From: Methanothermobacter thermautotrophicus
Lineage (GTDB): Archaea > Methanobacteriota > Methanobacteria > Methanobacteriales > Methanothermobacteraceae
Direction of reading: 5' to 3'
Length of the DNA stretch: 64,000 nucleotides
NCBI RefSeq assembly: GCF_014889545.1
Contig: NZ_QKOF01000007.1
Coordinates: 197,718 to 261,717, forward strand
Shown here: piece after piece, positions 17,618 to 26,919 of the stretch
Layout of the letters: every line of letters begins with the position of its first letter
How positions within the stretch are numbered: the first letter of the stretch is position 1
Position numbers and translations under genes: made by a program
Notes under the pieces: generated by a model
Database searches by the model: none
What the model was told of the DNA's origin: nothing
The model's input: the letters and a program-made list of their open reading frames with translations, nothing else

Positions 17618-18232
17618 ATGAAGAAGGTTCTGATTGCCATTGCGGTGCTTGCTGTTATTGCAGTTTCAGGTGCATTTTACTACCTTGATCATGTGGATTC
17701 GGTTGACATAACCATAAAGACCGATGGTGTCAACATCACAGTTGAGGCCGACACGATCTTCTTCCAGAAGGTCCCGCCTGAGATGGAACAGGAGATAGGG
17801 GACTATATGGCTGATGTCATCAATGACCCTGACAGCACCGTTGAATCAATAAAAAAGGACGTTAAGGGTATAGCAGAGAGGTACGGTTACAGGAAGGTTG
17901 AAGTGAGGATAGAGTCACAGTTCGGTGTTGACCAGCTCCCCATGCCTGCCGTTGTGAGCGGTGACTCAATGTATCCCACACTGAAGGACGGCCAGGACCT
18001 GATAGTCCTCAAGACAGACAAGTACAGGGTGGGGGACATAGTGATAGCCAAGCACCCTGAATATGGCCTCATCGTTAAGAGGGTTGGAAAGATCGAACCT
18101 GACAGGGTCTACCTGATGAGTGATAACAAGAAGGTTGAACGCATCTACACCCCAACCTCTGTTATTGTGAAAACACCCCTGAACACATGGGTTCCAAGGT
18201 CAGCCATTGTGGGTGTTGTGAAGGAGTACTGA
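17618..18232 (+). CDS. Signal peptidase I-like S26 protease
   Basis: 204 residues from the ATG at 17618, which lies 7 bp after a GGAGG inside the end of aroD; a TTG two codons upstream is less likely. One N-terminal membrane helix (VLIAIAVLAVIAVSGAFYYL) anchors an extracytoplasmic domain. A stretch of about 80 residues (DSVDITIKTDGVNITVEADT onward) precedes the catalytic part with SGDSMYPTLKDGQ (nucleophile Ser117) and GLIVKRVGKI. Lys154 sits where bacterial signal peptidases have their general base, whereas archaeal/ER types usually use His. It should cleave exported proteins or a dedicated substrate. Confidence 0.85.
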   Translation: MKKVLIAIAVLAVIAVSGAFYYLDHVDSVDITIKTDGVNITVEADTIFFQKVPPEMEQEIGDYMADVINDPDSTVESIKKDVKGIAERYGYRKVEVRIESQFGVDQLPMPAVVSGDSMYPTLKDGQDLIVLKTDKYRVGDIVIAKHPEYGLIVKRVGKIEPDRVYLMSDNKKVERIYTPTSVIVKTPLNTWVPRSAIVGVVKEY

Positions 18233-18464
18233 AACCCACACAATGGCACTGTTTTCAGAGGGATTCAAAATTTATTTTTTGGTACCCTCTGATCATCCTT
18301 TTACTATAAACGAAACAGCAAAAAAAGGAGATGGCTTTCTGATCATGCCCTCTTTTTAATGGCTCTGCCACTGCAGTGACTGAGGTCCATTGATTCAAAG
18401 GAGTATGATCACTTAATACTCGAGCAAAAGAGTGATAAAAAGAATTGGATGAAGCGACCGGCCC

Positions 18465-19436
18465 CTAGGTGAACTCGGATAACCTCTTCACCCTCTTAAG
18501 CATGTTCGGGTGTGTTGATAATAGTTCAAGGATCCTTGCACCCAGTCCAACCTTAACTCCACCGTATTTTATCCTCTGGAGTTCAGCAAGGTCTATGGTC
18601 CCATCCAGGTTCATGTCAAGCTGGCGGAGGTCCTCCACCTCACTTTGAGCTGCTGAGACGTCGTTCAGGAAGAAGGCCTTGACACCCTCAACCTGTTTCA
18701 GGTCGTCCCTGTTGAACTGGGCTGAGCCGTAGACAAGCTTGTAGAGGGCGCTTGCAAGTTTGTGTGGCTGGCCACCGATCTCCACGCTCCCCTGGTCCGC
18801 GTAGTACTCCCTGGTCCTTGATATGAAGAGTACTATGAGCTGGCCTATGAAGTATGCCAGGAGCGCTGCAATACCCACCAGATTTGCCTCATCATCCCTG
18901 CTGAAGACCGTGCTCCAGAATATGTAGTAGCATATCAGGGGGACGGCGCTCACCAGGGTCATGACTATCATGTCACTGTGCCTTATGTGGGATATTTCAT
19001 GTCCGAGGACAGCCCTCAGTTCCTCCTCGTCAAGGAGGTTGAGTATCCCCCTGGTCACACACACCCTTCCATCAGACTTTGTTCTGCCGAAGGCGAATGC
19101 GTTGGGCACTGCGATCTCCGCGATACCCACCCTTGGTTTGGGTATACCTGCCCTTCGTGCGAGTTCATCAACCATTGCATGTAGACGGGGGGCCTCGGCC
19201 TCGCTCACGTAGTGGACGTTCATTGTGAGTTCCACTATCTTAGGGGAGATGAGGTACTGCAGGAATATCACCCCGAAACCCAGGAGGGCGTAGAATAGTG
19301 GCCCTCCAACTCCAAGGAGGGATCCCACGACGAGGAGTATAGCGTAGATTAATCCAAATAAAAGTGCTGTCGCCAGGAACATTCTGAGCTTCAGTTTCCA
19401 TGTGCTGAGTCTTCTCATTTTGGCTTTTTCCTCCAT
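18465..19436 (-). CDS. htpX: HtpX-like M48 membrane metalloprotease with an embedded EF-hand
   Basis: 323 residues. Two N-terminal membrane helices (about 18-42 and 47-64), then the catalytic motif LGHEISH (His146, Glu147, His150), two further hydrophobic segments (157-177 and 186-206), and the third zinc ligand Glu210 in SRTREYYAD. This is the HtpX quality-control protease plan. After the protease core, residues 274-285 read DMNLDGTIDLAE, a perfect 12-residue calcium-binding EF-hand loop (acidic or polar at 1, 3, 5, 7, 9, 12 with Gly at 6). The gene stands alone with convergent and divergent neighbours. Confidence 0.92.
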   Translation of the reverse strand: MEEKAKMRRLSTWKLKLRMFLATALLFGLIYAILLVVGSLLGVGGPLFYALLGFGVIFLQYLISPKIVELTMNVHYVSEAEAPRLHAMVDELARRAGIPKPRVGIAEIAVPNAFAFGRTKSDGRVCVTRGILNLLDEEELRAVLGHEISHIRHSDMIVMTLVSAVPLICYYIFWSTVFSRDDEANLVGIAALLAYFIGQLIVLFISRTREYYADQGSVEIGGQPHKLASALYKLVYGSAQFNRDDLKQVEGVKAFFLNDVSAAQSEVEDLRQLDMNLDGTIDLAELQRIKYGGVKVGLGARILELLSTHPNMLKRVKRLSEFT

Positions 19437-19637
19437 CGAGCCATTAGTTACAAAGTGTTATTTTATCATGTGATGATATAAATCTTTTGTTATTATTAGA
19501 GGGCCCTGAATATGGAGGTTCTTAACTGTAATCACGGTGGCCGGGACCTGCGTGTAGGCATCGAGCAAAGGGGCCATCCCCCTGAGACCAAAGTTTATTA
19601 AATATTAAGGTATAGTTCGTATTAAGGGGATGATACT

Positions 19638-20594
19638 ATCAGGAATCTATGGAAATTTCTAATGTTAGTGGCCATCTTTGCCCTTATTGGATCCAGTCAG
19701 GCCGTCCAGATAGGTAACACCAGTTACGGCTATGTTGAGAAGGACTGCTACGGTAACCAGAGCTCCAATGAGACCATAGGACTCATAATAGGGGTTCATC
19801 CCCGTGAGTCAGGTATACATGAAGCCGTGCGGGAGACACTCCAGACATCAAACCTGACAAGGAGGTACGTCCTCTACAGTGTACATGTTACATCCAACGC
19901 CTACGACTACTCGAAGGGCCGTATGAACGGTCAGCTCCTTGCGAGAAACTTCATTGTACCCGATGTGAAGAATGAGAAGCCCATGCTGGTTATTGACTGC
20001 CATGAGAACTGCTACCATCAGAGTGGATACACATACCCCCGCTTCCTCTATATGATCTCAGAGAACCTTGCGACCATAAACTACACAGAACAGATAGTAT
20101 CCCAGCTTGGCTTCCTGAGGATCTACACTCCCCCAACGGCAACAAGCCCCAAGTACGTGACAGTGCCAATAGCCTCACAGGGATACAGCACCATAATATA
20201 TGAGACCTATAAGTATGACAGTCAGCCAAGAAAGCTAAGCGACGCGAGGATGCTGATATCGGCCCTTGACAACCTCAGGGCCTACATTTCAAAGGGTATA
20301 AATGTTACATCAAGTAGTCCGGTTGCTGGAGCTGTAACCTCAAGGATGTCAGTGATAGGGGTCACCTTTTCAGATATCATCCGACCTGGAAGGTACTGGA
20401 GCAGGGTAACCCTCAAAAACAGGTACGGTAAATCTGTGAGTATCAGAACATGGGTTTCCGGTAACACCCTCCATGTGAAACCGGTCTACAGACTATCACG
20501 TGACAGCTGGTACACCCTCACCATACCGGCCGGTGCACTGGTCGAAGCCCCTGAACATAAATGGACGCTGAGGTTCAGGACAGGGCGAAGATAG
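19638..20594 (+). CDS. Exported M14-like zinc hydrolase with C-terminal Ig-like domain, probable AUC start
   Basis: The first canonical start (ATG 19662) has no ribosome binding site and cuts off the basic n-region of the signal peptide. GGGGATGAT at 19626-19634 lies three bases before an ATC at 19638; starting there gives MRNLWKFLMLVAIFALIGSS with cleavage after SQA, a complete signal peptide (318 residues). The mature part has GVHPRESGIHEAV (HxxE zinc ligand pair) and MLVIDCHENCYHQSG, as in M14-type carboxypeptidases/deacylases. The last about 90 residues look like an SbsA-type Ig-like (Big_5) domain. A role in trimming cell-wall peptide is plausible but inferred. Confidence 0.65.
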   Translation: MRNLWKFLMLVAIFALIGSSQAVQIGNTSYGYVEKDCYGNQSSNETIGLIIGVHPRESGIHEAVRETLQTSNLTRRYVLYSVHVTSNAYDYSKGRMNGQLLARNFIVPDVKNEKPMLVIDCHENCYHQSGYTYPRFLYMISENLATINYTEQIVSQLGFLRIYTPPTATSPKYVTVPIASQGYSTIIYETYKYDSQPRKLSDARMLISALDNLRAYISKGINVTSSSPVAGAVTSRMSVIGVTFSDIIRPGRYWSRVTLKNRYGKSVSIRTWVSGNTLHVKPVYRLSRDSWYTLTIPAGALVEAPEHKWTLRFRTGRR

Positions 20595-20894
20595 AGCAAA
20601 AAACCATTTTATATTTATTTTCAGGATCTGTGATAGATGAATATCAGGAAGTAAGGAAAATTTTCCCTGAAAAGTTAGGTTCACTTCCCCCATCCTGATC
20701 GTTGATCTCAAATTTTTCATTACACCAAGTTTACTGCCAAGATAATCCATGAGAGGTTTTTATCCAGGAATAAGCTGAAAAAAGGGCTGGTGATTGTGAA
20801 TCTGGCAGAAAGAAGGATTAGAGGTTTCCTTTTTGCTTTTTCACTTCACAGAATAATCAGCAGACAGAAAGATAACGTCCTACTTTTCCATGAG
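20595..20894. other. Intergenic region between convergent genes
   Basis: 300 bp between two gene ends, A/T rich with several T runs (for example at 20831-20840) that can serve as terminators for both sides. Short frames occur but none has a start with a ribosome binding site. No RNA gene seen. Confidence 0.45.
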
Positions 20895-21560
20895 TCAGAT
20901 GATACCATTCCTCTTAAGGAGCCTCCTGGGGTTCCTCACCAGTGCCTCCTCGACCCTGGATTCGCTTAGACCCGCCCCGAGGCCGATCCTCCTAGCCATC
21001 TCATAGTCAATCAGATCCCCAGGTGCATGGGTATCCGTATCAATCACGAGGGGGACACCAACCTCCCCTGCGATGGAAGCCACATGGCCATTACCAAGGC
21101 AGTGCCCCTTCCTCGCACTTATCTCAAGGGTCACATCATTCTCACGTGCCAGTTCAACGTCCTCGACCGTTATCAGGCCCGGATGGGCCAGTATATCAAC
21201 CTCAGGACAGCTGACTGCGGCATGGTTGGTGCCGGGGATCACAGGCTCAACCAGGGTTTCGCCGTGTACAACGATCACCTCTGCACCCAGCCTCCTTGCC
21301 CTCACTGCAAGCTTCTCAATTATCTCAACCGGTGCATGTGTGATCTCAGCCCCCGGGATAACCCTGATGTCCCAGTTATCACCTATATCCTCAACGGCGT
21401 CTATGAGGTTCGTTATGGTGTTTATGTTTGAGGCGTCTATGTGGTCAGTTATTGCTATTGCCTCATGTCCAAGCACACATGCCCTCCTTGCAAGTTCCGA
21501 TGGCAGGAGCTCACCGTCACTCAGGAGGCTGTGGGTGTGAAGATCTATCCTCTTTCTAAT
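20895..21560 (-). CDS. PHP-domain phosphoesterase, probable AUU start
   Basis: The frame is open upstream into the divergent pantoate kinase gene, with a GTG at 21602 but no ribosome binding site. GGAGGG lies 7 bases before an ATT at 21560, which gives [20 protein letters not shown], exactly where PHP proteins normally begin (221 residues). Metal ligands are visible: [42 protein letters not shown] and DTDTHAPGD. The family includes histidinol phosphatase-like and nuclease domains; the substrate is unknown. The short region to the divergent pantoate kinase gene implies back-to-back promoters. Confidence 0.8.
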   Translation of the reverse strand: MRKRIDLHTHSLLSDGELLPSELARRACVLGHEAIAITDHIDASNINTITNLIDAVEDIGDNWDIRVIPGAEITHAPVEIIEKLAVRARRLGAEVIVVHGETLVEPVIPGTNHAAVSCPEVDILAHPGLITVEDVELARENDVTLEISARKGHCLGNGHVASIAGEVGVPLVIDTDTHAPGDLIDYEMARRIGLGAGLSESRVEEALVRNPRRLLKRNGII

Positions 21561-21617
21561 GGCAGGCCCTCCCTGAAAATCATTATATTGTTGTTGATAC
21601 ACATCAAGGGTTAAGGT

Positions 21618-22493
21618 ATGTTCAGGGAAGTATTTAAAATGAAGCCCACCGTCTTTGTACCAGCACATATAACCGGATTCTTTGAGGTTGTGAGGCACAG
21701 GGACCCCCTCAGGACGGGATCCAGGGGCGCCGGCGTCGTCCTGGACAGGGGTGTTAGAACCCGGGTGAAGCTCAGGGGCTCAGAGGGTGCCACGACCGTC
21801 AGGGTGAACGGAAGGAGAGATGATGGGGTGAGCATGAGGGCCGTTGAGATCCTCAGGGAGCTCACAGGGTTCACTGAGGGGGTGAGCATCCACCATGAGG
21901 TGGAGGTGCCCATAGGGTGTGGTTTCGGTACATCGGCGGCCTGTGCCCTCGGGAGTGTCCTTGCAATCTCAGCTGAACTTGAACTCCCAATAACCTTCAA
22001 CATGGCAGGTGAGGTGGCGCACCGGGCAGAGGTCGAACTCGGGACAGGCCTAGGGGATCTTATAGCCGAGTTAACAGGAGGCATGGTCATAAGGACCAGG
22101 GAGGGGCCTCCAGGGTACGGGAGGGTTGACAGGATCATCCAGGACGGACTCCACGTTATAACAAGGACCCTGGGGGAACTTGACACCGCGTCTGTGATAC
22201 ATGATGACGCCCATGTGAGGGCCATCAACAGTATGGGGGGCGGTATGGTAGGCCGCCTCCTTGAGAGGCCAACAGCCTCCAGGTTCATGGAGCTATCCCG
22301 GGAGTTTGCGGAGGGAGCATCCCTCATACCCCCTGAGCTCAGGGGACCCCTTGAGGAGCTCTCGGAGGGAACACTGGGGGCCTCCATGGCCATGCTTGGA
22401 AACACCGTCTTCGCCCTATCAGAGGACCCTGACGCCGGTGGAGCCGGCACCAGCACCTACGGGATTGACAGGGAAGGTGCCAGGTTCCTGTGA
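21618..22493 (+). CDS. Pantoate kinase (GHMP family)
   Basis: 291 residues, or 284 if the ATG at 21639 is used (GGGAAG lies before it). Phosphorylates pantoate in the archaeal route to coenzyme A. N-terminal [14 protein letters not shown] is characteristic; the ATP loop is [17 protein letters not shown]; and [11 protein letters not shown]-like sequence ([15 protein letters not shown]) follows. A GHMP C-terminal region with [12 protein letters not shown] closes it. The partner phosphopantothenate synthetase is not in the window. Confidence 0.9.
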   Translation: MFREVFKMKPTVFVPAHITGFFEVVRHRDPLRTGSRGAGVVLDRGVRTRVKLRGSEGATTVRVNGRRDDGVSMRAVEILRELTGFTEGVSIHHEVEVPIGCGFGTSAACALGSVLAISAELELPITFNMAGEVAHRAEVELGTGLGDLIAELTGGMVIRTREGPPGYGRVDRIIQDGLHVITRTLGELDTASVIHDDAHVRAINSMGGGMVGRLLERPTASRFMELSREFAEGASLIPPELRGPLEELSEGTLGASMAMLGNTVFALSEDPDAGGAGTSTYGIDREGARFL

Positions 22494-22712
22494 AAGTAAT
22501 GCCAGAACCCTGATTAAGACCGGTAAACTCCAGAAGAGGATGTATGATCTCTCTGAAAAACTCCTTCACTCATGATGAAATCTTATATGGTCTTTTTCTG
22601 ACATCTGAGCCTCATAATGAACAGATATGTGGATCTGGTGGGGAAAATACTTTAAATTAAAGTGATATATTAACTTATGTCCGGTTAGAAGAAGACAGTC
22701 TCAAGTGATCAG

Positions 22713-23273
22713 ATGATAAGGATAGTCTATGATATTAACATCTACCGTGAGGTCCTAAGGGAGGTGCTTGAACCATCCCACACCGTCGTGGAGCTCGGCT
22801 GCCACGTGGGTAACTCAACGCGCATAATCTCGGACCTTGTATCTGAGGGGAGGGTTGTGGCCATCGACAACAGCCCAGAGGCTGTTGAGGTAATGGAGTC
22901 CCTCAGCAGGGAACGTGACAACGTTGAATTCATCTCAGGGGACGTGCGGCTCCATGAAACCCTGGAGAAGGTATGCGAAATGATAGACAGCTGTGATGTT
23001 CTCAGCGTGGACCTCGGAGGCGGCTACCACCCTGATACAACCTTCAAGGTCTACTTCATCTGGTCATCAACACTCAAACCAGGGGTCTCCATAATAAGGA
23101 ACAGGGGACTCGTGGACTTTGTATGCTCATCCATCACCGAAGAGTCATTCACCTCAAGGTATGGATGGCTTGAGTCGAGTGGGGACGCTGGAATCCCACC
23201 ACGGCTCAGGGAGTTTAAACTCTGGTCCAGCAGGATATACAAGGAGGGTGCCCATGATAGGCAAGAGGATTAG
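22713..23273 (+). CDS. Class I SAM-dependent methyltransferase
   Basis: 186 residues. Rossmann SAM-binding motif I is [15 protein letters not shown], followed by the acidic motif [14 protein letters not shown] and FISGDV. ATG 22713 has GTGAT three bases upstream. The last 20 bases overlap ADH synthase, so it is the first gene of the aromatic cluster that follows (ADH synthase, DHQ synthase II, HPrK-like ATPase, ThpR). Substrate unknown. A TATA-like CTTTAAATTA lies at 22650-22659. Confidence 0.8.
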   Translation: MIRIVYDINIYREVLREVLEPSHTVVELGCHVGNSTRIISDLVSEGRVVAIDNSPEAVEVMESLSRERDNVEFISGDVRLHETLEKVCEMIDSCDVLSVDLGGGYHPDTTFKVYFIWSSTLKPGVSIIRNRGLVDFVCSSITEESFTSRYGWLESSGDAGIPPRLREFKLWSSRIYKEGAHDRQED

Positions 23274-24054
23274 GATTGAGAGGATAATCAACAGGAAGAC
23301 GGACAGGACTGTTATAGTACCCCTTGATCATGGAGTCTCCATTGGACCCGTCCGCGGGATAATAGACATGGCAGGCACCATAGATGAGGTTGCAAGTGGC
23401 GGTGCAAACGCCGTTCTCATGCACAAGGGAATGGTCAGGAGTGGACACAGGGGATACGGGAGGGACATCGGACTGATAATACACCTCTCGGCCAGCACGG
23501 GCCTCGGCCCGGACCCGAACCATAAGGTCCTGGTGACCTCGGTGGAGAAGGCCCTCAAGCTGGGTGCCGACGCAGTATCCGTCCACGTGAATGTGGGATC
23601 CGAGAGGGAACCCGAGATGCTCATAAAACTTGGGACCGTTGCAGAGATCTGTGATGACTGGGGAATGCCCCTCATCGCCATGATGTACCCCAGGGGTAAG
23701 AAAATAGATGATGAGCACGACCCGGAGGTCGTGAAGCTGGCGGCCCGTGCAGGTGCAGAGCTCGGTGCAGACATAATAAAGACCAACTACACCGGTGACC
23801 CTGACACCTTCAGGGAGGTTGTTAAGGGGTGCCCCGTCCCTGTGGTGATAGCCGGAGGACCAAAAATAGAGACAGAGGAGGAGCTCCTCCAGATGGTGAA
23901 GGACTCCGTGGAAGCAGGGGGCGCTGGTGTGGCCATTGGCAGGAACATATTCCAGGCCGATTCACCCGCAAACATGACGAGGGCAATAGCAGGCATAGTC
24001 CATGATGGCCTCAGTGTTGAGGAGGCCGTCAGGATACTGAAGGGTGGCGAGTGA
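23254..24054 (+). CDS. 2-amino-3,7-dideoxy-D-threo-hept-6-ulosonate synthase
   Basis: 266 residues from ATG 23254, which has GGAGGGTG three bases upstream inside the preceding gene. FBA-like aldolase/transaldolase that makes the C7 precursor of dehydroquinate in archaea. Motifs: [17 protein letters not shown] at the N-terminus, IKTNYTGDP with the Schiff-base lysine, and phosphate-binding [16 protein letters not shown] and [14 protein letters not shown]. Two bases separate it from DHQ synthase II, the next enzyme of the route. Confidence 0.95.
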   Translation: MIGKRIRIERIINRKTDRTVIVPLDHGVSIGPVRGIIDMAGTIDEVASGGANAVLMHKGMVRSGHRGYGRDIGLIIHLSASTGLGPDPNHKVLVTSVEKALKLGADAVSVHVNVGSEREPEMLIKLGTVAEICDDWGMPLIAMMYPRGKKIDDEHDPEVVKLAARAGAELGADIIKTNYTGDPDTFREVVKGCPVPVVIAGGPKIETEEELLQMVKDSVEAGGAGVAIGRNIFQADSPANMTRAIAGIVHDGLSVEEAVRILKGGE

Positions 24055-24055
24055 G

Positions 24056-25180
24056 ATGAAGTTCGCATGGCTCCTTGCCCCCGACACCTACTGGGATGAA
24101 AAGAAGGCCTTCATAACCGCGGCCCTTGAATCCGGCATAGACCATGTGGTGGATAGAGGTGATGCTGAGAGGATAAAGAAGCTGGGCAACCTTACCCTCA
24201 TCTCCCCCGAGGATGACGCCGACATTGTACTGGTGGGGATGGACGGTGAGGGTGACGGGACCCTTGAACTTCCTGAGTCCCTGGATTACTCAAGGGACCT
24301 TGAACTGGCATCGGAGCTCAGGGGGGCCGGAAGGGAGGTGGCGGCCTACGTGGAGATAAGGAGCAAGGCCCATGAGGAGCTTGCCAGGAGACTCGGACGC
24401 ATCGTTGACTACCTGATACTGGTGGGTGAGGACTGGAAGATCATCCCCCTGGAGAACATAATCGCGGACCTCCAGGACGAGGACGTTAAACTCGTGGCGG
24501 CGGTGGCAGACGCCGCTGAGGCCCGGGTTGCCCTTGAAACCCTTGAACATGGGACTGACGGCGTCCTCATAGAACCGGCAGACATATCCCAGATAAAGGA
24601 CATTGCAGCCCTCCTTGAGGAGATTGAGAGTGAGGCCTACGAACTCAAACCCGCCACCATAACCCGCATAGAGCCCATCGGGTCAGGTGACAGGGTCTGT
24701 GTTGACACATGCTCCATAATGGGGATAGGTGAGGGCATGCTCGTGGGTAGCTACTCCCAGGGACTCTTCCTGGTGCACAGTGAATCCCTTGAAAGCGAGT
24801 ACGTGGCATCGAGGCCCTTCCGTGTCAATGCGGGTCCTGTTCAGGCCTACGTCATGGTACCCGGTGGCAGGACCCGGTACCTCTCGGAGCTTGAAACAGG
24901 GGACGAGGTCATCATAGTGGACAGGGATGGCAGATCACGCTCCGCAATCGTGGGGAGGGTGAAGATCGAAAGGAGGCCCCTCCTCCTCATTGAGGCGGAG
25001 TATGAGGGCATGAGGGTCAGGACACTCCTCCAGAACGCCGAGACCATAAGGCTCGTGAATGATAAGGGTGAACCGGTATCTGTAAGTGAACTCGGTGAGG
25101 GTGACAGGGTCCTGGTCTACTTCGACGAGTCTGCAAGGCACTTCGGGATGGCCATAAAGGAGACCATAATCGAGAAATGA
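24056..25180 (+). CDS. 3-dehydroquinate synthase II (archaeal type)
   Basis: 374 residues from ATG 24056, beginning MKFAWLLAPDTYWDEKKAF. It oxidatively deaminates the ADH synthase product to 3-dehydroquinate. Family signatures are the RIEPIGSGDRVCVDTCS region, GEGMLVGSYSQGLFLVHSES and the Ala/Gly-rich FRVNAGPVQAYVMVPGG. It lies immediately after ADH synthase, as in other methanogens, and its product feeds aroD at 16950. Confidence 0.95.
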   Translation: MKFAWLLAPDTYWDEKKAFITAALESGIDHVVDRGDAERIKKLGNLTLISPEDDADIVLVGMDGEGDGTLELPESLDYSRDLELASELRGAGREVAAYVEIRSKAHEELARRLGRIVDYLILVGEDWKIIPLENIIADLQDEDVKLVAAVADAAEARVALETLEHGTDGVLIEPADISQIKDIAALLEEIESEAYELKPATITRIEPIGSGDRVCVDTCSIMGIGEGMLVGSYSQGLFLVHSESLESEYVASRPFRVNAGPVQAYVMVPGGRTRYLSELETGDEVIIVDRDGRSRSAIVGRVKIERRPLLLIEAEYEGMRVRTLLQNAETIRLVNDKGEPVSVSELGEGDRVLVYFDESARHFGMAIKETIIEK

Positions 25181-25221
25181 TGTGGAGCCATGCCTCCAGC
25201 ACGGAAGGGGATGATTATGGC

Positions 25222-26169
25222 ATGTACGATGTGAAGCTTATAGGGCCCTCAGAGAAGGATGAGATCCTGTCCGAACTCTCAGATCTTAGGTTTTTTGAGA
25301 GGAAGGCCAACCTTCACGGTGCCTGCGTCAAACTCCTGACAGATGATGCCTCATTCAAGGAGGAGTGGGAGGATAACTTCAAATTCATGAGTGATGATGT
25401 GAGGCCCCATGCAAAGGTATTCGCGGTCTCGGATGGTGGGGCGCTGGAGGTGCTCTATGAACCATTATCCAGGACAGTGATAATCAGGAACTGCGACTAC
25501 TATGGCTGGGTTAAGAGCATAGCCCTTGCAGCGGTCTCAGACTTCTTTGAGGAGTACCACTCAGAGCACCGCCGCTACTCTGTCCACGGTTCAGCCATTG
25601 ACAGGAATGGGGAGGGCATGGCGATCATCGGCCCACCCGGGACAGGGAAGACGACCCTAACCTACGGCCTCCTCCTTGACAGGGACTACAGTTACATATC
25701 AGATGACTGGTTCTTCACCCGCCTCTTTGAGAATGGCGTCCTGGTATACGCCTCAGAGAAGAACTCCTACATACGGGATGACATAGGGGATGTCTGGGGT
25801 GAGTACTCGGACATCACAGGATCTGTTAAACTTGACAGCATGGGGAGGGGTGTTGCGGATGTTGGCATGCTCTTCGGGGACAGGATAAGGGACTCCACAA
25901 CCCTCAGGAGGGTCGTCCTCCTTGAGAGAGACCCTGAGAACCCCCCGGTAAGGAGGCTGAAGGCCAGGGAGGGCCTGGAGTACATGGCCAGGAACGACTT
26001 CTGCAACCCCCACCAGCTCATAAGGGATGAGAGGAAAATGAGGCTCAGGAGGGACTTCTTCATGGAACTCTTCAGCAGGGTGGACATTTACATCCTCAAC
26101 ACCATCGAAACACCAGGGGAGAGCCTTGAAAGGCTCAGAGGCCTTGAAGAAGGGGAGGTTAAGTCATGA
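25222..26169 (+). CDS. HPr-kinase/PEPCK-like P-loop ATPase
   Basis: 315 residues from ATG 25222, with a GGGGATGAT site upstream. An N-terminal alpha/beta region of about 130 residues precedes a nucleotide-binding core with GPPGTGKTTLTYGLL (Walker A, about residue 138), followed by YISDDWFFTRL, a pattern like the HPr kinase C-terminal domain. Archaea of this group have no PTS or HPr, so the substrate must differ. It is sandwiched between DHQ synthase II and ThpR; its stop overlaps the thpR start (ATGA), so it is co-translated with it. Confidence 0.7.
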   Translation: MYDVKLIGPSEKDEILSELSDLRFFERKANLHGACVKLLTDDASFKEEWEDNFKFMSDDVRPHAKVFAVSDGGALEVLYEPLSRTVIIRNCDYYGWVKSIALAAVSDFFEEYHSEHRRYSVHGSAIDRNGEGMAIIGPPGTGKTTLTYGLLLDRDYSYISDDWFFTRLFENGVLVYASEKNSYIRDDIGDVWGEYSDITGSVKLDSMGRGVADVGMLFGDRIRDSTTLRRVVLLERDPENPPVRRLKAREGLEYMARNDFCNPHQLIRDERKMRLRRDFFMELFSRVDIYILNTIETPGESLERLRGLEEGEVKS

Positions 26170-26720
26170 AGGTCAGAGCATTCCTTGCAGTTGACCTCGA
26201 TGAGGGACTCAGGGACCATGTATCCAGGGTACAGGATACCCTCAAATCTGCGGATGCCCAGGTCAAATTCGTTGAACCAGAGAACCTGCACTTCACCCTC
26301 AAGTTCTTCGGTGATGTTGGTGGGGGTAAGCTCAGGAGGATAGAGGATGCAGTGAGGGAGACCCTCAGGAATTATGAGCCCTTCGAAATCAGCATAAGGG
26401 GGGCTGGTGTCTTCCCGAACCCCAGATACATACGTGTGGTCTGGCTCGGAGTTGAAAACCCTGAAACCTTCTCAGATCTTCAGAGGAACCTTGACATGGA
26501 ATTCGTTAAGATGGGCTTCCGTCCTGAGAGGGACTACGTACCCCACCTCACTGTTGGAAGGGTTAAGGGACCCAGGAACAGGGACAAACTCGCTGAGCTC
26601 ATAGGGGAGCTTGAAGACGTTGAGGTGGGATCAATGAGGGTCAGTGAGGTTTCACTCAAGAGGAGCGAACTCACACCTGCCGGGCCAGTCTACTCTGATA
26701 TTGAGGTCTTCAGACTTTAG
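26166..26720 (+). CDS. thpR: RNA 2',3'-cyclic phosphodiesterase / 2'-5' RNA ligase
   Basis: 184 residues with the two HxT motifs of the 2H phosphoesterase superfamily, LHFTLKFFG (near residue 40) and PHLTVGRVK (near 128). It opens 2',3'-cyclic phosphates or joins tRNA halves in vitro; the in vivo substrate is uncertain. The ATG overlaps the previous stop by 4 bp. Confidence 0.92.
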   Translation: MKVRAFLAVDLDEGLRDHVSRVQDTLKSADAQVKFVEPENLHFTLKFFGDVGGGKLRRIEDAVRETLRNYEPFEISIRGAGVFPNPRYIRVVWLGVENPETFSDLQRNLDMEFVKMGFRPERDYVPHLTVGRVKGPRNRDKLAELIGELEDVEVGSMRVSEVSLKRSELTPAGPVYSDIEVFRL

Positions 26721-26847
26721 GTCTGCTGAACGATGAATTTAACTTCAAAAATTTTAATCCAGGGCCGCTGATAGCAGACAGAACTTTTATCCTAGCAGAC
26801 ACTGGCACATTCCTGTCCATTTTAACTCAATTTATTGTAAACTGCAA

Positions 26848-26857
26848 CATATAAAAC
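26848..26857 (+). promoter_or_regulatory. TATA element of the CCA-adding enzyme gene
   Basis: CATATAAAAC about 70 bp before the gene, in an AT-rich intergenic region. A start near 26878 would leave a leader of about 40 nt containing GGTGAT before the ATG. Confidence 0.55.
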
Positions 26858-26919
26858 CCTGATATAGTCGAACCGGTCAATATAGGACCGCAGCATAAAG
26901 CCGACGGTGATGATGATCT

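Noticed and set aside
19630-19662. Short overlapping frame ATG ATA CTA TCA before 19662 that ends in TAATG
   Set aside because: It could be a 10-codon leader peptide that re-initiates at 19662, but its ATG lies inside the ribosome binding site and has none of its own. The AUC start with an intact signal peptide explains the site better.
20637-20650. GATGAATATCAGGA also found in the HEAT remnant near 2609
   Set aside because: 14-base match only; the surrounding sequence differs and the reading frame at 20637 shows no HEAT motif beyond DEYQEVRK.
20856-20871. ATCAGCAGACAGAAAG also found at 47281-47296
   Set aside because: A single 16-base match between two intergenic regions is expected about once by chance in a window of this size on both strands; no structure supports it.
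21611-22456. Long minus-strand frame of 281 codons
   Set aside because: It is the antisense shadow of pantoate kinase, whose sense frame has clear GHMP motifs.
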